A stretch of 44,593 bases of DNA, taken from Chitinophagaceae bacterium (GTDB taxonomy: Bacteria > Bacteroidota > Bacteroidia > Chitinophagales > Chitinophagaceae). Within the stretch, counting starts at the first letter, position 1. The number at the start of each line of letters is the position of its first letter. The translations under genes were made by a program, and so were the position numbers. Shown in pieces: positions 35,938 to 44,146 of the stretch. The notes beneath the pieces are model-generated. The model saw only the letters and a program-made list of their open reading frames with translations, searched no databases and had not been told where the DNA came from. The stretch lies in contig JAEUVS010000060.1 of assembly GCA_016786745.1 (NCBI GenBank), positions 1 through 44,593 on the forward strand, written 5' to 3'.

Positions 35938-36360
35938 ATGAGACTCAATCCTTATTTGAACTTTGACGGTAATGCGGAAGAAGCATTCAAATTTTATCAA
36001 TCTGTGTTTGGTGGTGAGATGTTCCTGCAGAGAATGGACCAGGCGCCCGGCACCGAATCGCTGCCTGAAAACGAAAAAAAGCGTGTGATGCACGTATCTA
36101 TACCGATTGGAGATGGACAATTCCTGATGGCATCAGATTGTGTGCCTTCGATGGGTCACGTGCTGCACGTGGGTAACAACAATTATATCTCTGTAACTCC
36201 CGACAGCCGGCAGGAGGCCGACAGGCTGTTCAACGGACTTTCGGCCGGCGGTAAAATAGAAATGCCGATGGCTGACATGTTTTGGGGTGATTATTTTGGT
36301 TCCTTTGAAGATAAATTTGGAGTTCGCTGGATGATTAACTTCAGCAACCGTCAGAATTAA
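35938..36360 (+). CDS. VOC-fold protein, PhnB-like
   Basis: 140 residues. Opens with NPYLNFDGNAEEAFKFYQSV, the PhnB/glyoxalase-like signature, followed by FGGEMFLQRM, MHVSIPIGDGQFLMASD and the closing MADMFWGDYFGSFEDKFGVRW. PhnB-like proteins share the VOC metal-site fold, but metal ligands are often lost and no reaction is established. Cytosolic. Followed by an intrinsic terminator. Confidence 0.87.
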   Translation: MRLNPYLNFDGNAEEAFKFYQSVFGGEMFLQRMDQAPGTESLPENEKKRVMHVSIPIGDGQFLMASDCVPSMGHVLHVGNNNYISVTPDSRQEADRLFNGLSAGGKIEMPMADMFWGDYFGSFEDKFGVRWMINFSNRQN

Positions 36361-36383
36361 CGCAACGGTTATTAAAATTGCGC

Positions 36384-36410
36384 AGCGGGTTATGATTACC
36401 CGCTTTTTTT
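36384..36410 (+). terminator. intrinsic terminator after the PhnB-like gene
   Basis: AGCGGGT, a 7-nt loop, ACCCGCT and a run of seven T residues, 24 bases past the PhnB-like stop. Strong and well formed. Confidence 0.88.
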
Positions 36411-36430
36411 AGCCGAACTTTGCGGCTCCA

Positions 36431-36829
36431 ATGAAGAAACAGGAATTGAATAGTCGGGATGCGATCGGGTTGCTGGTGAATTCGTTTTACACGAAAGTGA
36501 AGGTGGACAACCTGCTTGCGCCTATTTTCAACAATGCTCAATTTTTCTCCTGGGATACGCATATTCCCATCATGATCAACTTCTGGGAAACCCTGCTTCT
36601 CGACACGGCTTCATACAAGGGTAATACTATGCAGAAGCATATCATGCTGCACCGCCAGCAGCCGCTTACGCCTGAGCTTTTCGACAGGTGGAAAAAGCTG
36701 TTTTATGCAACGCTCGATGAGCTTTTCGAAGGCCCGAATGTGGCGGAGGCCCGTCGAAGGGTCGAATCCATGAGCAGCCTTATGCAGTACAAAATCGCCC
36801 AGAGCCAACAAAAAGGCTTTATTCAATAG
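36431..36829 (+). CDS. group III truncated haemoglobin
   Basis: 132 residues. The sequence GLLVNSFYTKVKVDNLLAPIF is the group III A/B-helix signature, then HIPIMINFWETLLL, the probable proximal His70 in MQKHIMLHRQQPL, and ELFDRWKKLFYATLDELF. Haem protein of the cytosol; family members deal with NO, O2 or oxidising species, but the specific role is unknown. Its start is 20 bases after the upstream T-run. AACTTTG lies eight bases before the ATG, a weak -7 match implying a very short leader. Confidence 0.88.
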   Translation: MKKQELNSRDAIGLLVNSFYTKVKVDNLLAPIFNNAQFFSWDTHIPIMINFWETLLLDTASYKGNTMQKHIMLHRQQPLTPELFDRWKKLFYATLDELFEGPNVAEARRRVESMSSLMQYKIAQSQQKGFIQ

Positions 36830-36960
36830 GCGCAGCCGTTTATTTTAATGGGAAACCTCTAGCGGGCTTACACGGAAGGTTGCAAAATATTAAAAGACAA
36901 CCTGCGTTAAGATTGCAGTAGTAGTCCATTACCCGAATTTTGAAAGCAAATCTTCGTCCC

Positions 36961-37296
36961 ATGAGCACTCACCCTCATCTCAGCCTCATTCAAACAATTA
37001 CAAGGAACCTGGGGATAACTGTAACCCCAAATCCCTCTGTTGAGCATCCCATTCCTGTGCCGCTGTTCTTCCGCAATAATCCCGATGGTACCCTCGGCTG
37101 GCTCTGGCCAAAAGGAGGACGTATGCCGCATTTTCCAGGGTTTCCAAATCTTACCGACTGGAACGACAAGCGTAAATACGGGCTCCAGAAATTACTCTTT
37201 TCGCTGGGCCTGGACAAACTTATCGCTCACGGCCGAATGGTTGTGTATGCCGACCTGCCTACCGCCACTTACCTCCAGCACTGGCGGAGACGGTAA
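36961..37296 (+). CDS. hypothetical protein, small, Pro/Trp-rich
   Basis: 111 residues from ATG 36961. Not recognised. It is soluble, with no signal peptide or transmembrane helix. Notable segments are IPVPLFFRNNPDGTLGWLWP, GGRMPHFPGFPNLTDWNDKR, and the C-terminal helix-like YGLQKLLFSLGLDKLIAHGR. A TTG start at 36940 is possible, but ATG 36961 is favoured. The reading frame is compact and lies between plus-strand genes with no repeat character, so it is probably a real gene. No function is proposed. Confidence 0.55.
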   Translation: MSTHPHLSLIQTITRNLGITVTPNPSVEHPIPVPLFFRNNPDGTLGWLWPKGGRMPHFPGFPNLTDWNDKRKYGLQKLLFSLGLDKLIAHGRMVVYADLPTATYLQHWRRR

Positions 37297-37350
37297 GAAA
37301 ATTGCTATATTTTTGCTGCCCCCTTCCCACAAGGTTAATCGTTAAAATGA

Positions 37351-38283
37351 ATGACTATGAAACAGATTATCCCGCATTTGTGGTTCGACAAAGAAGCAAA
37401 AGAGGCAGCGGAATTTTATACCTCATTATTCCCGGACTCAAAGGTGATTAACACTGCCGAGGTGAAAAACACCCCTTCCAGCGACACCGATGTTGTAACA
37501 TTTGAAATTTGGGGACAGAAATTTATGGCCATCAGCGCTGGTCCGTTGTTTAAGTTCAATCCCTCCGTTTCGTTCATGGTCAACTTCGATCCGCTAAACT
37601 TCGGCCCTGCGTCAACCCGTGATAAAGAGGCGAGAGAAAAGTTAGACCAGGTATGGAATAAGCTCATGGAAGGCGGCACCGCGCTCATGGCATTAGACAA
37701 ATATCCTTTCAGCGAGCGTTACGGATGGGTGCAGGATAAATATGGCTTGTCGTGGCAACTTATTCTCACTAACCCTGAGGGCGAACCAAGGCCACCGATA
37801 GTACCCTCACTTTTATTTGTCGGCAGCAAATACGGAAAAGCAGAAGAGGCTGTCAATTTTTATGTCACTGTTTTCAAAAATTCAAAAATTGGAAATTTGT
37901 TTCGCTACGGCCCTGGCCGATTGCCGGATAAAGAAGGCACGATTATGTACGGCGACGTTAAGCTCGAAGAGACGTGGTTTGCAGTGATGGATAGCGCACA
38001 TCAACACATGTTCGACTTCAATGAGGCCGTGTCTTTTGTTGTGCAATGCGCCGATCAGGCTGAAATAGACTATTACTGGAATAAATTATCCGCTGTACCT
38101 GAGTCGGAGCAATGCGGATGGCTGAAAGACAAATTTGGATTATCCTGGCAGATTACACCTGCAATTATGGAGAAGATGCTGTACGAAAGTACACCGGAAC
38201 AGATGGATAGGGTTACACATGCATTTCTAAAGATGAAGAAGTTTGATGTGGCGACCCTGCAAAGGGCATATGAAGGAAAATAG
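37351..38283 (+). CDS. two-domain VOC-fold protein (PhnB / 3-demethylubiquinone-methyltransferase-like)
   Basis: 310 residues, a tandem duplication of the domain once named 3-demethylubiquinone-9 3-methyltransferase. Domain 1 (about 1-145): IIPHLWFDKEAKEAAEFYTS, LFPDSKV, AISAGPLFKFNPSVSF, GWVQDKYGLSWQL. Domain 2 (about 150-285): VPSLLFVGSKYGKAEEAVNF, YGDVKLEETWFAVMDS, GWLKDKFGLSWQITP. Despite the old name these are VOC-fold proteins with no shown methyltransferase activity. ATG 37351 or 37357 could be the start; they differ by two residues. A second VOC gene lies 1.4 kb upstream. Confidence 0.87.
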   Translation: MTMKQIIPHLWFDKEAKEAAEFYTSLFPDSKVINTAEVKNTPSSDTDVVTFEIWGQKFMAISAGPLFKFNPSVSFMVNFDPLNFGPASTRDKEAREKLDQVWNKLMEGGTALMALDKYPFSERYGWVQDKYGLSWQLILTNPEGEPRPPIVPSLLFVGSKYGKAEEAVNFYVTVFKNSKIGNLFRYGPGRLPDKEGTIMYGDVKLEETWFAVMDSAHQHMFDFNEAVSFVVQCADQAEIDYYWNKLSAVPESEQCGWLKDKFGLSWQITPAIMEKMLYESTPEQMDRVTHAFLKMKKFDVATLQRAYEGK

Positions 38284-38438
38284 ACTTCGCGTCGTTGAAA
38301 AAATCATCTGAAAAAAGCAGGAAAAGTATTTGAATTTTTAACCCGGATGCCATATATTCACAATCCGGCAAAAGAACACCAGGCCGGTTATTTACTCCCA
38401 TTCCCTCTACCTCTACAAACTTTTAGCGATTTACATTA

Positions 38439-38463
38439 TACATCATCGTGTATGCGTGATGTA
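38439..38463. promoter_or_regulatory. inverted repeat upstream of the small basic ORF
   Basis: TACATCA (38439-38445), 11-nt spacer, TGATGTA (38457-38463), a perfect 7-bp inverted repeat ending 40 bases before the ATG at 38504. It is placed like an operator or promoter-overlapping site. The loop is too long and there is no U-run for a terminator. Confidence 0.35.
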
Positions 38464-38503
38464 CGGTCAGTTTTTTAGTTATTAACGTATCAAAACAGAC
38501 GCC

Positions 38504-38680
38504 ATGAGTATCCGGGTTAAAAAAGCAAACGAGCTCCAGTGCCTGCAACTGACTGAGTTGAAAAAACTTTTCTTTTCAGCGATTCGCAAAGGCACCTCCT
38601 TCCGGGAACTGAAACATCTTTACCAGCGTATAAGGGGCCTAAAGCGTTATCTCAACAGCCCTGGTTTCAACGTGGAATAA
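38504..38680 (+). CDS. small basic protein of unknown function
   Basis: 58 residues: MSIRVKKANELQCLQLTELK then KLFFSAIRKGTSFRELKHLY and a Gln/Arg/Lys-rich tail ending PGFNVE. Strongly basic with two or three amphipathic helices and no signal peptide. The 220 bp between the previous stop and this ATG hold only the inverted repeat. It ends exactly next to the stop of the convergent molybdopterin oxidoreductase gene. The Lys/Arg pattern would suit nucleic-acid binding, but no family is recognised. Confidence 0.5.
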   Translation: MSIRVKKANELQCLQLTELKKLFFSAIRKGTSFRELKHLYQRIRGLKRYLNSPGFNVE

Positions 38681-40984
38681 TTACTGGGGAGTTGACCGAA
38701 CAACTTTCACCACCACCTGCTTGGAGCATGGTGTATTACTCTTGTCAGCAACGGAAGACAAAGGCACCAGTACATTGGCTTCAGGAAAATAAGTAGCGCA
38801 GCATCTTTCCGGAATCGGGTAGGCCACCACTATAAAATTTTTCGCCGCGCGCTCTTTGCCATCAGTAAAATTAAACAGGTCCACAACATCACCATCTTTC
38901 AATGATGCCTGGCTCATGTCTTTCTGGTTCATCAGCACTACCCTTCTTTCATTATATATTCCGCGGTACCTGTCATTCAAGCCATAGATAGTTGTATTGA
39001 ACTGGTCATGACTACGGATCGTCATCATCAATAGCTCATCATCTGCAAGAGAGAGCATCGAAACTGTGGAGATATTGAAATGAGCCCTTGAAGTGGATGT
39101 ATTGAATTGCCCTTCGCGGTTGCAATTAGGTAAATAAAATCCACCAGGTTCACGCACACGCCTGTTATATTCACTAAACCCAGGTATCGTGCGACTGATG
39201 TCGTCGCGGATCAGATCATAATCATCCATATACTTTTTCCAATCCACTTTTGTGATGCTTCCCAGCGTGGCCGATGCAAGCCGGCAAACAATCGCACATT
39301 CACTGAGTAATTTATCCGAAACAGGCTGCAACACACCTCTCGACGACTGCACAACACCCATAGAATTTTCGCATGACACAAACTGCTCCTTTCCATTCTG
39401 AATATCCTTATCACTTCTTCCCAGGCATGGCAGTATCAACGCTTCCTTGCCATGAACGAGATGGCTGCGGTTCAACTTGGTGGAAACATGAACGGTAAGA
39501 TCGCAATTCATGAGCGCTTCCGCTGTATATAATGTATCTGGCGTTGCGGAAAGAAAATTACCGCCCATCGCGATAAAAACCTTTGCCCTGCCATCGTGCA
39601 TAGCGCTGATGCTTTGAACCGTATCATAACCATGATGCGCAGGAAGAGTAAATCCAAAATTGTTTTCAAGCGATTTCAAAAATGCCGTTGAAGGTTTTTC
39701 ATAGATACCCATCGTACGATCGCCCTGTACATTGCTATGGCCGCGCACAGGCAGCGTGCCCGCACCACGCTTACCAATGCTTCCTTTCAACAACAGCACG
39801 TTCACGATTTCCTTGATTGTATCCACAGCGTTTTTATGTTGGGTAAGTCCCATCGCCCAGCAAACGATGATCCTTTTCTTACTCTCAAGCACATACGCTG
39901 TTTCCCTGATTTGTTCAACAGGTATTCCCGAAGCTTGCGCAAGATCTTCGAGTCGCTGCCCCTGCAAATGAGATTTCAATTCAGCAAAACCGATCGTATT
40001 GTTGTTTATAAAATCAATATCGAGCACAGTTCCCGGTTGTTTTTCATCCGCCTCTATCAGCAACTTTCCTATGGCCTGCAACAGCGCCATATCGCCATTG
40101 ATCTTCACCTGCAAAAAAATGTCGGTAAGCGTGGTTGTTATCCCGAGCATTCCCTTCAATTGCTGGGGGTTGTTAAAGCCCATCAGTCCCGCCTCAGGCA
40201 ACGGGTTAATGGAAATAATCATCGCTCCGTTAGCCTTGGCTTTCTGCAACGCAGTAAGCATGCGCGGATGATTGGTACCGGGATTTTGTCCGAGTATCAT
40301 TATCACTTCCGCTTCATACAAATCTTCCAGCTTTACAGATCCTTTACCTATACCCAACGATTCGCCCAATGCCACCCCGCTGCTTTCATGACACATGTTG
40401 CTGCAGTCAGGCAGGTTATTGGTTCCATATTCACGAACAAAAAGCTGGTACAAAAAGGCGGCTTCGTTGCTCGTACGACCGGAAGTATAAAAGATGGCTT
40501 CGTCGGGTGAAGGAAGTGTATTCAGCGCACCGGCAATTTTTTTAAAAGCATCCTCCCAGCTTATCGCCCCGTAGTGTGTTGCTCCTGCCGAAAGATAAAG
40601 GGGCTCAGCGATCCTTCCCTTCTTACCGATTTCGTAATCACTCAACGCAGCCAGCTCATTCACAGAATGTGCGGCAAAAAATGATGCTGTAAGCTTTTTA
40701 AGAGTAGCCTCTTCCGCGACTGCCTTTGCGCCGTTCTCGCAATATTCATTAGCCGCACGATCATCATCCGGATCCGGCCATGCACAGCTCGGGCAATCAA
40801 ATCCATCTTTTTTATTGAGATTGGCCAGCGCTTTTATTCCCCTGGACACACCCGCTTCCCCGAACACATGCCTCATGCTCGCCACTACTGCCGGCATACC
40901 GGCGGCGCTCCTCCTGATTTTCCCTTTTTTCAATCCTGTGTGCTCTTCAGGATTTTCGGCAGCAGGTTTTAATTCTTCATTCAT
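38681..40984 (-). CDS. YdeP/FdhF-family molybdopterin oxidoreductase
   Basis: 767 residues from ATG 40984 (a GTG one codon earlier is also possible). N-terminal GFDCPSCAWPDP with C65, C68 and a later C83 (EYCENGAKA) is the reduced [4Fe-4S] site of the YdeP group. DCSNMCHESSG aligns with the DCCARVUHGPS region of formate dehydrogenase H, so C199 is the likely Mo/W ligand in place of selenocysteine. The C-terminal MopB domain has SLADDELLMMTIRSHDQFNT. Predicted cytosolic formate-dehydrogenase-like enzyme; the real substrate is unproven for the family. Last in mobA-fdhD-DUF7009-ydeP. Confidence 0.88.
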   Translation of the reverse strand: MNEELKPAAENPEEHTGLKKGKIRRSAAGMPAVVASMRHVFGEAGVSRGIKALANLNKKDGFDCPSCAWPDPDDDRAANEYCENGAKAVAEEATLKKLTASFFAAHSVNELAALSDYEIGKKGRIAEPLYLSAGATHYGAISWEDAFKKIAGALNTLPSPDEAIFYTSGRTSNEAAFLYQLFVREYGTNNLPDCSNMCHESSGVALGESLGIGKGSVKLEDLYEAEVIMILGQNPGTNHPRMLTALQKAKANGAMIISINPLPEAGLMGFNNPQQLKGMLGITTTLTDIFLQVKINGDMALLQAIGKLLIEADEKQPGTVLDIDFINNNTIGFAELKSHLQGQRLEDLAQASGIPVEQIRETAYVLESKKRIIVCWAMGLTQHKNAVDTIKEIVNVLLLKGSIGKRGAGTLPVRGHSNVQGDRTMGIYEKPSTAFLKSLENNFGFTLPAHHGYDTVQSISAMHDGRAKVFIAMGGNFLSATPDTLYTAEALMNCDLTVHVSTKLNRSHLVHGKEALILPCLGRSDKDIQNGKEQFVSCENSMGVVQSSRGVLQPVSDKLLSECAIVCRLASATLGSITKVDWKKYMDDYDLIRDDISRTIPGFSEYNRRVREPGGFYLPNCNREGQFNTSTSRAHFNISTVSMLSLADDELLMMTIRSHDQFNTTIYGLNDRYRGIYNERRVVLMNQKDMSQASLKDGDVVDLFNFTDGKERAAKNFIVVAYPIPERCCATYFPEANVLVPLSSVADKSNTPCSKQVVVKVVRSTPQ

Positions 40985-40986
40985 CA

Positions 40987-41355
40987 CTAGCAGTTTGTTG
41001 AAGGGTTATCAAAAAAGTCGGACTGATCCCCTATTGTTTTGTCGAGGCATTTAAAATCTTTCTCAAGCAACAGGTGCAGGTGATCTGAGTCGTCCAGCGG
41101 CATCATAGCTTCGAATCCAACAACGGAATTGGTGGACCAGTCTTTAAGCAAAACCTTCGGCACATATAAGCTGATAATATTATTGTCGTATGATGCTGTA
41201 AGCTGGTCGCTGTAGTTAACGGGTTTCACCGTATATCCAAAAGTATTTTCGCCAAAGCTGGTGGTCTCTTCGATTGATAGTCCCGACACAAGCTCGTCGA
41301 CCTCCGTTTTTGATAAGCGTATGCGTACAGAATTTCCTTTGATACGTAATTTCAT
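40987..41355 (-). CDS. DUF7009 family protein
   Basis: 122 residues. The opening MKLRIKGNSVRIRLSKTEVDE and the ending KDFKCLDKTIGDQSDFFDNP match a small Bacteroidota family known as DUF7009 that occurs beside fdhD/molybdopterin genes. Mostly beta, soluble, cytosolic. Conserved acidic Asp/Cys residues near the C-terminus (FKCLDKTIGDQSD) could bind a metal or cofactor, but no role is known. It overlaps fdhD by four bases and its stop lies two bases before the ydeP ATG, so translation is likely coupled. This suggests a maturation role for the molybdoenzyme. Confidence 0.72.
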   Translation of the reverse strand: MKLRIKGNSVRIRLSKTEVDELVSGLSIEETTSFGENTFGYTVKPVNYSDQLTASYDNNIISLYVPKVLLKDWSTNSVVGFEAMMPLDDSDHLHLLLEKDFKCLDKTIGDQSDFFDNPSTNC

Positions 41356-42182
41356 TGAACAGCTGTTTCAACGATCCTTTCCGGACCTGCGTAAATATTA
41401 AACCGGTCACTTTTTAAAAAGCCGACAAGGGTGATGCCTGCTTCCTGCGCGAGTTGAACCGCCAGGCTCGACGGCGCACCGATAGCAGCGACAATACGAA
41501 TACCTGCTATCGCCGCTTTCTGAATAAGTTCGAAACTCGCTCTTCCACTTAATAAAAGCACCGACTGGAGCGGCAACCCTTCGTTCAAAAAAAAGTTGCC
41601 GATCAGTTTATCCAGCGCGTTATGGCGGCCAACATCCTCGCGTAACAAAAGTAAATTTCCTGAAATATCGAATATGGCGCAAGCGTGTAACCCGCCCGTA
41701 CTTCGAAATATCTCCTGTTGCCTGCGTAATGTATCCGGAAGGCGGTGTACCACGGAAGAAGCTATGCAAAATGACTCGCTGTTGACCGGGTATTCAATTT
41801 CTTTACGCACAGCATCTATGCTCGACTTACCACAAACGCCACAACTCGATGTTACATAAAAATTTCTCTCTGAGGGTTCCAGATTTGGAACGTAATCTCC
41901 TTTTAAAATTGCCAGCACAGTATTTTCGCCCGAGGCGGCTACGATAATTTGCGACAGTTGCGTTTTGTTATTCACAATTCCTTCCGTGAATAAAAAACCC
42001 GCTGCCAGGTCTTCATCATTTCCCGGCGTTCTCATTGTGACAGCGATATTTTTTTGCTGTTCATTTCCGGAAGAACCATAAAGTAATTGTATCTGCAACG
42101 GTTCTTCCACAGCAAGCTGATCGTCCGCCTCGGTAAGCGCGCCCGACTGCATTCGTCTGATATTAACAGGAAAAACTTCCAT
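41352..42182 (-). CDS. fdhD: formate dehydrogenase accessory sulfurtransferase FdhD
   Basis: 276 residues. FdhD passes sulfur from IscS to the molybdenum cofactor before it is inserted in formate dehydrogenase. The active loop SSCGVCGKSSID has C114 and C117. Other signatures: RTPGNDEDLAAGFLFTEGIV, TGGLHACAIFD, LREDVGRHNALDKLIG, LLSGRASFELIQKAAIAGI. Its presence beside the YdeP-type oxidoreductase supports a formate-dehydrogenase-like role for that enzyme. Six bases separate it from the mobA-like frame. Confidence 0.94.
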   Translation of the reverse strand: MEVFPVNIRRMQSGALTEADDQLAVEEPLQIQLLYGSSGNEQQKNIAVTMRTPGNDEDLAAGFLFTEGIVNNKTQLSQIIVAASGENTVLAILKGDYVPNLEPSERNFYVTSSCGVCGKSSIDAVRKEIEYPVNSESFCIASSVVHRLPDTLRRQQEIFRSTGGLHACAIFDISGNLLLLREDVGRHNALDKLIGNFFLNEGLPLQSVLLLSGRASFELIQKAAIAGIRIVAAIGAPSSLAVQLAQEAGITLVGFLKSDRFNIYAGPERIVETAVQ

Positions 42183-42188
42183 CTCTGG

Positions 42189-42779
42189 TTAATAATTAAA
42201 ATTAATAGTGTGCATCACTTCGACGCTTTCTTGTTTTGTGTCTACGCTGCGAATAGAGTTAGGATCGACGGGGATGTGTTTGAAGGCGTTCACATCTTCG
42301 AGAAGTTCTTTGAGAGAACCCGATTTCTGAAGAAGAACGCCGGCCTCAGATGAATACCATGCCAAAATTGGTTGATAGCATTGCGAATGTTCGTCGAAAA
42401 AAGCAGCAGCAAGCGCATTTCGGGGAACATTTTTTAAAAACCCGTTTATTTCTGTATGCGCCAAAAAAGGATAATCGCAACCTATCACCAAAAAGTTATT
42501 CGAGGGATATTTACTGAACGCAGTGAGCACCCCTGCTGCTGGTCCGCGATGAGCATAAGCGTCCAGGTCGGGCAGTGTTTTATACGCGGCATCAATCAAA
42601 AATGATTGCCGGGCAGTGCAGGAGATAAAAACATCAGCGCAAAATTTTTCCAGCATCTCATATACATGATAGCATTGGGCCTTACCATGATAGTTCAGGA
42701 AACATTTATCCTCTTCCATCCTGCTGCTTTCGCCGCCACATAAAACGAGGCCATATAGTTGATGGTTGTCCAGTATAAT
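42189..42779 (-). CDS. MobA-like molybdenum cofactor guanylyltransferase, start codon irregular
   Basis: Attaches GMP (or CMP) to the molybdenum cofactor. The nucleotidyltransferase N-terminus reads LYGLVLCGGESSRMEEDKCF, but it lies upstream of the first ATG (42719). Between the preceding in-frame stop (42836-42834) and the motif there is no ATG, GTG or TTG; ATT 42779, ATA 42776 or CTG 42773 are the only near-cognate candidates. I extend to ATT 42779. The usual RMGxDK reads RMEEDK. Later motifs (LPDLDAYAHRGPAAGVLTAF, VIGCDYPF with the metal Asp, QPILAWYS) are intact. It is either a non-canonical start, a recent start-codon loss or a sequencing error. Heads the mobA-fdhD-DUF7009-ydeP operon. 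Confidence 0.72.
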   Translation of the reverse strand: MILDNHQLYGLVLCGGESSRMEEDKCFLNYHGKAQCYHVYEMLEKFCADVFISCTARQSFLIDAAYKTLPDLDAYAHRGPAAGVLTAFSKYPSNNFLVIGCDYPFLAHTEINGFLKNVPRNALAAAFFDEHSQCYQPILAWYSSEAGVLLQKSGSLKELLEDVNAFKHIPVDPNSIRSVDTKQESVEVMHTINFNY

Positions 42780-42836
42780 ATTTGACGTTTGCTGAATACT
42801 CCAAATAAAAATACGACTTCCGTGAATGTCCGATTA

Positions 42837-42872
42837 AATTCCAGGGAATTCCGAATTTTTTCAAAAGGAATT
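42837..42872. promoter_or_regulatory. palindrome in the divergent mobA/fdhA intergenic region
   Basis: AATTCC-AG-GGAATT (42837-42850) is a perfect inverted repeat, with a further GGAATT half-site at 42867-42872. It lies between the divergent formaldehyde dehydrogenase and molybdoenzyme operons, where a shared regulator would bind. The sequence is AT-rich, so chance is a real possibility. Confidence 0.3.
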
Positions 42873-42942
42873 GGTTATATTAACAGTCCTTTCCCGAACC
42901 TTCCAAACTTCGATCCTTTCTTTCACCTTCAAAAAAAGTGTT

Positions 42943-44133
42943 ATGTCTTCAAATCATGGCGTCGCTTACATTAAACCCGGTGTTGTCGACATTCAGGAAA
43001 TTGACTATCCGAAATTAGCGCTGGGAAACCGCAAATGCGAACACGGAGTGATCCTTAAAATTGTTTCAACAAACATCTGCGGTAGTGATCAACACATGGT
43101 GCGCGGTCGCACCACAGCGCCATCCGGTCTCATCCTCGGACACGAAATAACCGGTTTGGTGATTGAAGCCGGGCGCGACGTGGAGTTTATAAAAGTTGGC
43201 GACCTCGTATCTGTGCCATTCAATATAGCCTGCGGAAGATGCCGCAACTGCAAAGCCGGTCAAACCGGCATTTGCCTGAATGTAAATCCATCCCGCCCTG
43301 GCGCCGCATATGGTTATGTGGATATGGGCGGCTGGGTAGGCGGACAGGCAGAATACGTATTGGTTCCCTACGCCGATTTCAACCTGCTTAAATTTCCCGA
43401 CAAAGACAGGGCGATGGCAAAAATTAAAGATCTAACCCTCCTGTCGGATATATTTCCCACAGGTTTTCATGGCGCAGTTACCGCAGGCGTTGGACCAGGA
43501 TCGGTTGTGTACGTAGCGGGCGCGGGACCGGTTGGACTTGCCTGCGCAGCATCATGCCATTTGCTCGGCGCCGCAGTTGTGATTGTGGGAGATATGATCC
43601 CGGAAAGACTTGCCCAGGCAAAAAGTTTTGGTTGCGAAACAATTGACCTCCGCCAGAAAACTCCGATCGAAGAAGCAATTGCCGCTATCGTAGGCGAACC
43701 GGAAGTTGACTCTTTCGTGGACTGTGTAGGTTTTGAAGCACACGGACATGGAGCACATGCACATGATGAGCAACCTGCAACTGTGCTGAATACTGCAATG
43801 GCTGTGACAAGAGCCGGTGGCGCGATAGGAATCCCCGGCCTGTACGTAACAGGTGATCCGGGCGCAAAAGACGAAGCCGCAAAAGTGGGCAGCCTCAGCA
43901 TCAGGATAGGACTCGGCTGGGCGAAGTCACATTCTTTCCATACCGGGCAATGTCCTGTGATGAAATATCACCGGCAGTTGATGAATGCTATCCTGCATGA
44001 GAAGATTCAAATTGCCAAAGCGGTGAATGTTGAAATTATAAGATTGAACGACGCGCCAAAAGGATATAAAGATTTCGATAAAGGAGCGGCGAAAAAATTT
44101 GTAATTGATCCTCACGGAATGATTGCGAATTAA
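42943..44133 (+). CDS. fdhA: glutathione-independent formaldehyde dehydrogenase
   Basis: 396 residues from ATG 42943 (MSSNHGVAYIKPGVVDIQEI), the family's usual opening; an upstream start at 42871 would add a leader without homology. Zinc alcohol dehydrogenase superfamily: catalytic ligands C46 (TNICGSDQH) and H67 (GHE), structural zinc C97, C100, C103 and C111. The Rossmann motif is VYVAGAGPVGLACAASC. The His-rich segment EAHGHGAHAHDEQ lies where Pseudomonas putida-type enzymes carry a similar insertion. It oxidises formaldehyde to formate with NAD+ without glutathione. Divergent from the FdhD/YdeP operon, which could take the formate onward. Confidence 0.92.
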   Translation: MSSNHGVAYIKPGVVDIQEIDYPKLALGNRKCEHGVILKIVSTNICGSDQHMVRGRTTAPSGLILGHEITGLVIEAGRDVEFIKVGDLVSVPFNIACGRCRNCKAGQTGICLNVNPSRPGAAYGYVDMGGWVGGQAEYVLVPYADFNLLKFPDKDRAMAKIKDLTLLSDIFPTGFHGAVTAGVGPGSVVYVAGAGPVGLACAASCHLLGAAVVIVGDMIPERLAQAKSFGCETIDLRQKTPIEEAIAAIVGEPEVDSFVDCVGFEAHGHGAHAHDEQPATVLNTAMAVTRAGGAIGIPGLYVTGDPGAKDEAAKVGSLSIRIGLGWAKSHSFHTGQCPVMKYHRQLMNAILHEKIQIAKAVNVEIIRLNDAPKGYKDFDKGAAKKFVIDPHGMIAN

Positions 44134-44146
44134 TATTGTTATTAAT

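Noticed and set aside
37351..38283. 3-demethylubiquinone methyltransferase
   Set aside because: The domain carries that old name, but the fold is VOC-type with no SAM-binding motif.
39737..40510. Antisense ORF of 257 codons within the YdeP-type gene
   Set aside because: His/Gln/Arg-rich composition is typical of a shadow frame, and the YdeP protein is intact through the same bases.
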